This document shows, piece after piece, positions 12,543 to 15,893 of a stretch of DNA of 15,893 nucleotides. The notes beneath the pieces are model-generated. The model did not search any database. It had not been told where the DNA came from and saw only the letters and a list, made by a program, of their open reading frames with translations. Source of the stretch: Chlamydiota bacterium (GTDB taxonomy: Bacteria; Auribacterota; UBA3054; B51-G9); assembly GCA_003648225.1 (NCBI GenBank), contig QMOL01000031.1, forward strand, positions 1 through 15,893, given 5' to 3'. The number at the start of each line of letters is the position of its first letter. Positions within the stretch are counted from its first letter, which is position 1. The translations under genes and the position numbers were made by a program.

Positions 12543-13475
12543 ATGTATAAATATTTATTTGGACCTGTTCCTTCAAGAAGATTGGGAATGTCATTAGGCG
12601 TTGATTTAGTTCCCAAAAAAGTATGTTCTCTCAATTGTGTTTATTGTGAAGTAGGCAAAACCACAAAATTGACCCTTGACAGAAAAGAGTATATTAAATT
12701 TGATAAAATTAAAGAGGAATTAACTCATTATTTCAATAATAATCCTGATCCTGATTATATTACCTTTTCAGGTTCAGGAGAGCCGACTTTGAATATTTTT
12801 ATAGGTGAAGTATTACAATTCATCAAACAAAACAAACCCAATATACCTGTTGCTGTTTTAACAAATGGGACCCTTTTTTACGATAAAAATGTTAGAAAAG
12901 CAATTCTAAATGCTGATGTTGTTCTTCCTTCTCTTGACGCTGCAACAGAGGGTGTTTTCAAAAAAATAAATCGACCGGCTAAAGATTTAAGTATTGATAA
13001 ATATATTAAAGGTTTAATTGATTTTAGAAAAGAATTTAAAGGCCGGATCTGGCTCGAAATATTCATTCTGCCCGGTTATAATGATACTGAAAATGAATTA
13101 GCAGAACTCAAAAAAATCATTTTGAAAATAAAACCTGATTCCATTCAATTAAATACTTTGGACCGTCCCGGAACCATTTCTAATTTAAGAGGAGCAACAA
13201 AACAAGAATTGCAACGGGTGTCTGAATATTGGCAATTAAATAATATTCAAATAATTAGTTCCTCTCAGGAAAGACGAAATATACAATCATTCAGAAGTGA
13301 TATAGAAACAGCTATTATAGAAACTATTGCACGAAGGCCTTGTACGCTTGATGATTTAACAAAGATATTAGGTTTGCATATCAATGAAATCAATAAATAT
13401 CTTGATGTTTTAGAATCGGAAGAAAAAATTAAAACAGTACAACAGGAAAGAGGCGTTTTTTATCAAATCAAATAA
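12543..13475 (+). CDS. Radical SAM protein, COG0731 type, with C-terminal winged helix
   Basis: A 310-residue enzyme. It opens with FGPVPSRRLGMSLGVDLVP, typical of the COG0731 group distantly related to wyosine-forming and MoaA-like enzymes. The [4Fe-4S] motif is Cys28-x3-Cys32-x2-Cys35 (CSLNCVYC), followed by FSGSGEPTLN (75-84), the SAM-binding GGE-like motif. VAVLTNGTL, VVLPSLDAA and LEIFILPGYND mark later barrel strands. Residues about 250-310 form a winged-helix-like domain (IARRPCTLDDLTKILGLHINEINKYL), often present in this group. SAM is cleaved to a 5'-deoxyadenosyl radical; the substrate is unknown. AAGGAA precedes the ATG by 8 nt. It is not the COG1180-type partner of the Memo-AMMECR1 system at 2132-3658. 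Confidence 0.86.
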   Translation: MYKYLFGPVPSRRLGMSLGVDLVPKKVCSLNCVYCEVGKTTKLTLDRKEYIKFDKIKEELTHYFNNNPDPDYITFSGSGEPTLNIFIGEVLQFIKQNKPNIPVAVLTNGTLFYDKNVRKAILNADVVLPSLDAATEGVFKKINRPAKDLSIDKYIKGLIDFRKEFKGRIWLEIFILPGYNDTENELAELKKIILKIKPDSIQLNTLDRPGTISNLRGATKQELQRVSEYWQLNNIQIISSSQERRNIQSFRSDIETAIIETIARRPCTLDDLTKILGLHINEINKYLDVLESEEKIKTVQQERGVFYQIK

Positions 13476-13506
13476 AATATAGAACGAATATTATTTCGTA
13501 ATTGAC

Positions 13507-14175
13507 ATGACTGAATTTACCTTTAACAAAGAATTTCGCCGCGAATTACGTGAGAGTGCTCACCATTACGGCGAAGTAGTTTTTCTAGAATCTACTCTGC
13601 GTCCCGGTATGACCGTTATTGATGGCGGTGCGAATCGCGGAGTTACAACCATTGCAATCGCTAAAACGGTGGGGAAAAAGGGATGCGTTAATGCTTTTGA
13701 GCCGGTATCTGAGTATTATGAGTTTCTTCAAAAAAACATTTCCCGAAATAAAATTGAGAATATCAGTGCCTATAATCAAGCGCTGAATAACCAAAGCGGT
13801 ACTGTTACATTCTACAAACACGGTGAAGGAAGCGGATTAACCAGTGTTGAGGAAGCTGAAATAATCCGAGTACAGGCAATCACTTTGACACAATTTGTGG
13901 AGGCGCATCGCATCGCGAAAATAGATTTTATCAATCTCGATTGCGAAGGGTGCGAATTGCTGGTTTTGCGGGAAGCCCAAGCTTTGTTGGAAGAGCAGAC
14001 TCCCGCTATTTTTTGTGAAATACATCGTGATTACCTAAAAGACTTAAATCAGTCGGTCAAAGAGCTTGTCAGTTTTCTCAAATTTCTTAAATATACAGTG
14101 AAACCTATTCAAGTAGAGGACTTGAACAGCGACACGGATTTTGACAAATGTTCACATATTTATGCTTCGGTTTAA
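13507..14175 (+). CDS. FkbM family methyltransferase
   Basis: A 222-residue class I SAM-dependent methyltransferase. Motif I is VIDGGANRGVTTIAIAK (Asp39-Gly-Gly-Ala-Asn-x-Gly45). The acidic strand-2 end is AFEPVSEYYEFLQKN, and the FkbM signature follows in the second half: IDFINLDCEGCELLVLR and PAIFCEIHRD. FkbM enzymes usually O-methylate sugars of surface glycans or polyketides. No glycosyltransferase genes are next to it, so the acceptor is unknown. It follows the radical SAM gene after 31 bp with a small ACGAA/TTCGT inverted repeat between (13484-13499) and no Shine-Dalgarno sequence. Its base composition is more GC-rich than the radical SAM gene, so the two may have different histories. 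Confidence 0.88.
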   Translation: MTEFTFNKEFRRELRESAHHYGEVVFLESTLRPGMTVIDGGANRGVTTIAIAKTVGKKGCVNAFEPVSEYYEFLQKNISRNKIENISAYNQALNNQSGTVTFYKHGEGSGLTSVEEAEIIRVQAITLTQFVEAHRIAKIDFINLDCEGCELLVLREAQALLEEQTPAIFCEIHRDYLKDLNQSVKELVSFLKFLKYTVKPIQVEDLNSDTDFDKCSHIYASV

Positions 14176-14223
14176 AATGTACACAAGAAAAACTTTTGAC
14201 AGAATGGAGAAATATTTTAAAAT

Positions 14224-14442
14224 ATGAAACCTAATGAATGTAAATGGTATTCGGTTTGCCCAATGAAATATTACACGGAAAAAGGCGTGTTAAATAAAAA
14301 ATGGACGGAGAACTATTGCCATGCCGGTTGGGAAAACTGTATTCGTTATCGAATGGAAGAAAATGGAGAGTTTCATCCGGATTGGATGCTTCCGGATGGA
14401 AGTATTGATGAAACGTTGCGTAAACTCTCTTTGGGAAGATAA
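14224..14442 (+). CDS. Small four-cysteine protein, 72 residues
   Basis: A short protein without signal peptide. Cysteines fall as Cys6-x5-Cys12-x19-Cys32-x6-Cys39, embedded in aromatic-rich sequence (CKWYSVCPMKYYTEKG, NYCHAGWENCIRYRMEE). A tail FHPDWMLPDGSID follows. Such spacing suits a Zn or Fe-S site. I recall similar small proteins in anaerobic bacteria but cannot name the family. GGAGAAA lies about 13 nt before the ATG. It stands about 50 bp after the FkbM gene in the same direction. A TTGACA-N16-TAAAAT match directly abuts its start codon, which would place a transcript start inside the gene. Confidence 0.7.
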   Translation: MKPNECKWYSVCPMKYYTEKGVLNKKWTENYCHAGWENCIRYRMEENGEFHPDWMLPDGSIDETLRKLSLGR

Positions 14443-14484
14443 AATGGAAATATTTTTTAGTATATAAACTTTAAGTTTAATATT

Positions 14485-15462
14485 ATGATTTTAAAACAAA
14501 AAAAGTTGTATAAAAAAATTGTTGTGATGGTATTGTTAATCGGACTTTATGGTTGTCAAATAGTTGAAGTAAAACCAAAACCAAAATCAAAACATGGATT
14601 AGTAGGACTTCGACCTCTTCCACGCAGTGTCGAAGAGTCAAAAATTAAGTGGCTTTCAGGTATTGGAAGTTACGATGAATGGAGTGGTAAATTTCCTTTT
14701 GTCGCTGAAAATACAGATGTGCTCATGGATTACAAAGGGTGTTTCACGACAAAAAGGGCGTTTTTCGAGCATTACCTTCCTTCTGACAGTGATTGGATAG
14801 ATACAAACCCTGAGACAAATCCACTGGTGAAAAAAATTCGGGACGTTGAGAAAAAAGGGATGATAATGGAACACATTCTGATTTGCCGTGAAGCAGAACT
14901 TAGAGGCAAAGGAAGGCGAGGGCCGTTTCCCAAAGACAGCCGTATTCTTTATAAAAAAGATGTAGATGATTTGCGTAAACTTTTTCGTGACGCCTATGCA
15001 AAAGGGCTTCTTCTACACGACAACTACAAGCTAATCCAGTTAGTCACTCACGCTTCGTTTTTCTCTGATGATCCGAAGGCACGCGAAATTATAATGAAAA
15101 TGGACGGAGTTGCTTATGAATCACATCAGTTTAATCGGCATTGGCCTTTCGAGACAGGATGGACATGTCCAAAAGAACTTGTGCGAGGAGCCAAATGGAC
15201 TCTTGCTCATGGTAAAGAATACATCTTTTACTATGGTCCGTTTATTTATAAGCAGTCAAAAGGATATTACGATTTTGTCGAGCGGGACTGGCTTTATAAG
15301 TTCTGGAAAGCAGGTCTTCCAAAGCATAATCCTCATATGCACTATTATCTTAATGCCTTTCCTTTTGGTAGTGGTTCAAATCGACCGGTTGGTCCTGAAT
15401 CTGACCCGCATTCCTATTTAGGAATGATGAAATGGCTTATTAAGGAAATTAAATATAAGTAA
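14485..15462 (+). CDS. Lipoprotein of unknown function, 325 residues
   Basis: The N-terminus is basic (MILKQKKLYKK), then hydrophobic, with a lipobox IGLYGC and the lipidated Cys at residue 24, followed by a Lys/Pro linker (VEVKPKPKSK). The rest is rich in Trp, Tyr and His. The pattern KWLSGIGSYDEWSG, LFRDAYAKGLLLHDNY, KMDGVAYESHQFNRHWPFE, YIFYYGPFIYK and a closing HSYLGMMKWLIKEI suggests alternating strands and helices of a TIM barrel, as in surface glycosidase-like proteins. I do not recognise a family and cannot point to a proven catalytic pair. A 15-bp palindrome (14465-14479) lies just before the start; no Shine-Dalgarno sequence is seen. It converges on the methyltransferase fragment at its right. 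Confidence 0.75.
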   Translation: MILKQKKLYKKIVVMVLLIGLYGCQIVEVKPKPKSKHGLVGLRPLPRSVEESKIKWLSGIGSYDEWSGKFPFVAENTDVLMDYKGCFTTKRAFFEHYLPSDSDWIDTNPETNPLVKKIRDVEKKGMIMEHILICREAELRGKGRRGPFPKDSRILYKKDVDDLRKLFRDAYAKGLLLHDNYKLIQLVTHASFFSDDPKAREIIMKMDGVAYESHQFNRHWPFETGWTCPKELVRGAKWTLAHGKEYIFYYGPFIYKQSKGYYDFVERDWLYKFWKAGLPKHNPHMHYYLNAFPFGSGSNRPVGPESDPHSYLGMMKWLIKEIKYK

Positions 15463-15499
15463 AACAAACAGTGAAAAAAACTTTTTATTTGTGGTAAAT

Positions 15500-15893
15500 T
15501 TATTCCGCGATAAAAACAAACGAAATTATTTCATTTTCATCAGTTTTTTCTTCCTGATAGTCAGGCAGATATTTTATTGCATCAAAACCGGCTTTTCTAA
15601 GAAAATTAATCATTTCTTCAGAAGGAAGAAATCGTAAAGATTCACTATGGGACAAAGAAAAACTGTTGCCGTTTTTTTCTACATCCGCATTTATATCAAT
15701 ATTATATATAGATGAATTTTTGTTATAACTGTTTTTCGATGTGTATGTAATCTTAGTTGTTTCTGTATCAACAATTTCAATATTCGGTTTACCATAAAAA
15801 TCGAGATCAGAAATTAAGTTTCTGTTTTCAATAATCAGTTTTCCACCTGACTTTAGAGCTTTCCGCACATTTTTTAATGTTTCAAGTATTTTC
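15500..15893 (-). CDS. Class I SAM-dependent methyltransferase, C-terminal part (runs off right edge)
   Basis: The minus-strand frame is open through the window edge. Upstream of the GTG at 15868 it continues as KILETLKN, leading into VRKALKSGGKLIIENRN, the helix and strand 5 that follow the substrate pocket in Rossmann-fold methyltransferases (the usual LKPGG-like turn). The gene therefore starts outside the window and the GTG is internal. The remaining part carries a beta-meander and SEEMINFLRKAGFDAIKYLPDY, the typical penultimate helix and strand of small-molecule methyltransferases. Motif I with the SAM-binding glycine loop is missing here because of the edge. Substrate unknown. Confidence 0.72.
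   Translation of the reverse strand, partial: KILETLKNVRKALKSGGKLIIENRNLISDLDFYGKPNIEIVDTETTKITYTSKNSYNKNSSIYNIDINADVEKNGNSFSLSHSESLRFLPSEEMINFLRKAGFDAIKYLPDYQEEKTDENEIISFVFIAE

Noticed and set aside
12543..13475. Radical SAM partner of the Memo-AMMECR1 fusion
   Set aside because: It carries the FGPVPSRRLG opening and winged-helix tail of the COG0731 group, and lies about 9 kb away in another operon.
14196..14223. TTGACA-N16-TAAAAT promoter for the four-Cys protein
   Set aside because: The -10 box touches the ATG, so a transcript would start inside the gene; probably a chance match in AT-rich DNA.
15500..15868. Methyltransferase starting at GTG 15868
   Set aside because: The frame continues upstream to the window edge with sensible helix sequence, so the GTG is internal and the gene is cut by the window.

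Overview
The window looks like a piece of an AT-rich chromosome from the PVC superphylum, most likely Lentisphaerota, Verrucomicrobiota or a close relative. The pointers are a small protein that matches what I recall of the exosortase-associated TIGR04073 family, a secreted protein with a PEP-CTERM-like tail, several Sec- and lipobox-bearing proteins, and polysaccharide-degrading enzymes. This placement is inference, because no rRNA or ribosomal protein gene is present.

Positions 1-1978 read leftward. A very strong promoter drives a 50-residue lipoprotein, then a terminator that abuts the start of a DUF3108 envelope protein. That gene is followed by a ComEA-like helix-hairpin-helix protein (4-bp ATGA overlap) and by aroB, which is cut by the window edge. 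A repeat-rich spacer (2000-2122) separates this group from a rightward Memo-AMMECR1 fusion (2132-3658). Converging on the fusion are two leftward overlapping genes, trmH and an AsmA-like envelope protein.

Positions 5384-5806 hold no gene but carry what I regard as the best find of the window. This is a complete small-RNA transcription unit on the minus strand: a textbook sigma-54 promoter, an RNA of about 175 nt closed by an 11-bp stem, C-rich anti-Shine-Dalgarno-like loops, an intrinsic terminator, and an upstream inverted repeat that could bind the activator.

Positions 5807-10276 are a leftward secreted-carbohydrate module. It holds a TIGR04073-type small exported protein, a terminator, and then a two-gene operon from its own promoter: a GH51-like arabinofuranosidase with a beta-propeller-like N-terminus, and a LamG protein with a PEP-CTERM-like tail. 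A tRNA-Glu(CTC) gene lies at the head of the region. No exosortase is visible.

From 10523 onward genes read rightward. A consensus promoter with a structured leader precedes a small lipoprotein and a GH43-like enzyme of visibly higher GC. Then come an AT-rich CGGC-domain protein and COG0731 radical SAM pair, an FkbM methyltransferase, a 72-residue four-cysteine protein and a 325-residue lipoprotein of unknown function. A class I methyltransferase fragment on the minus strand runs off the right edge.
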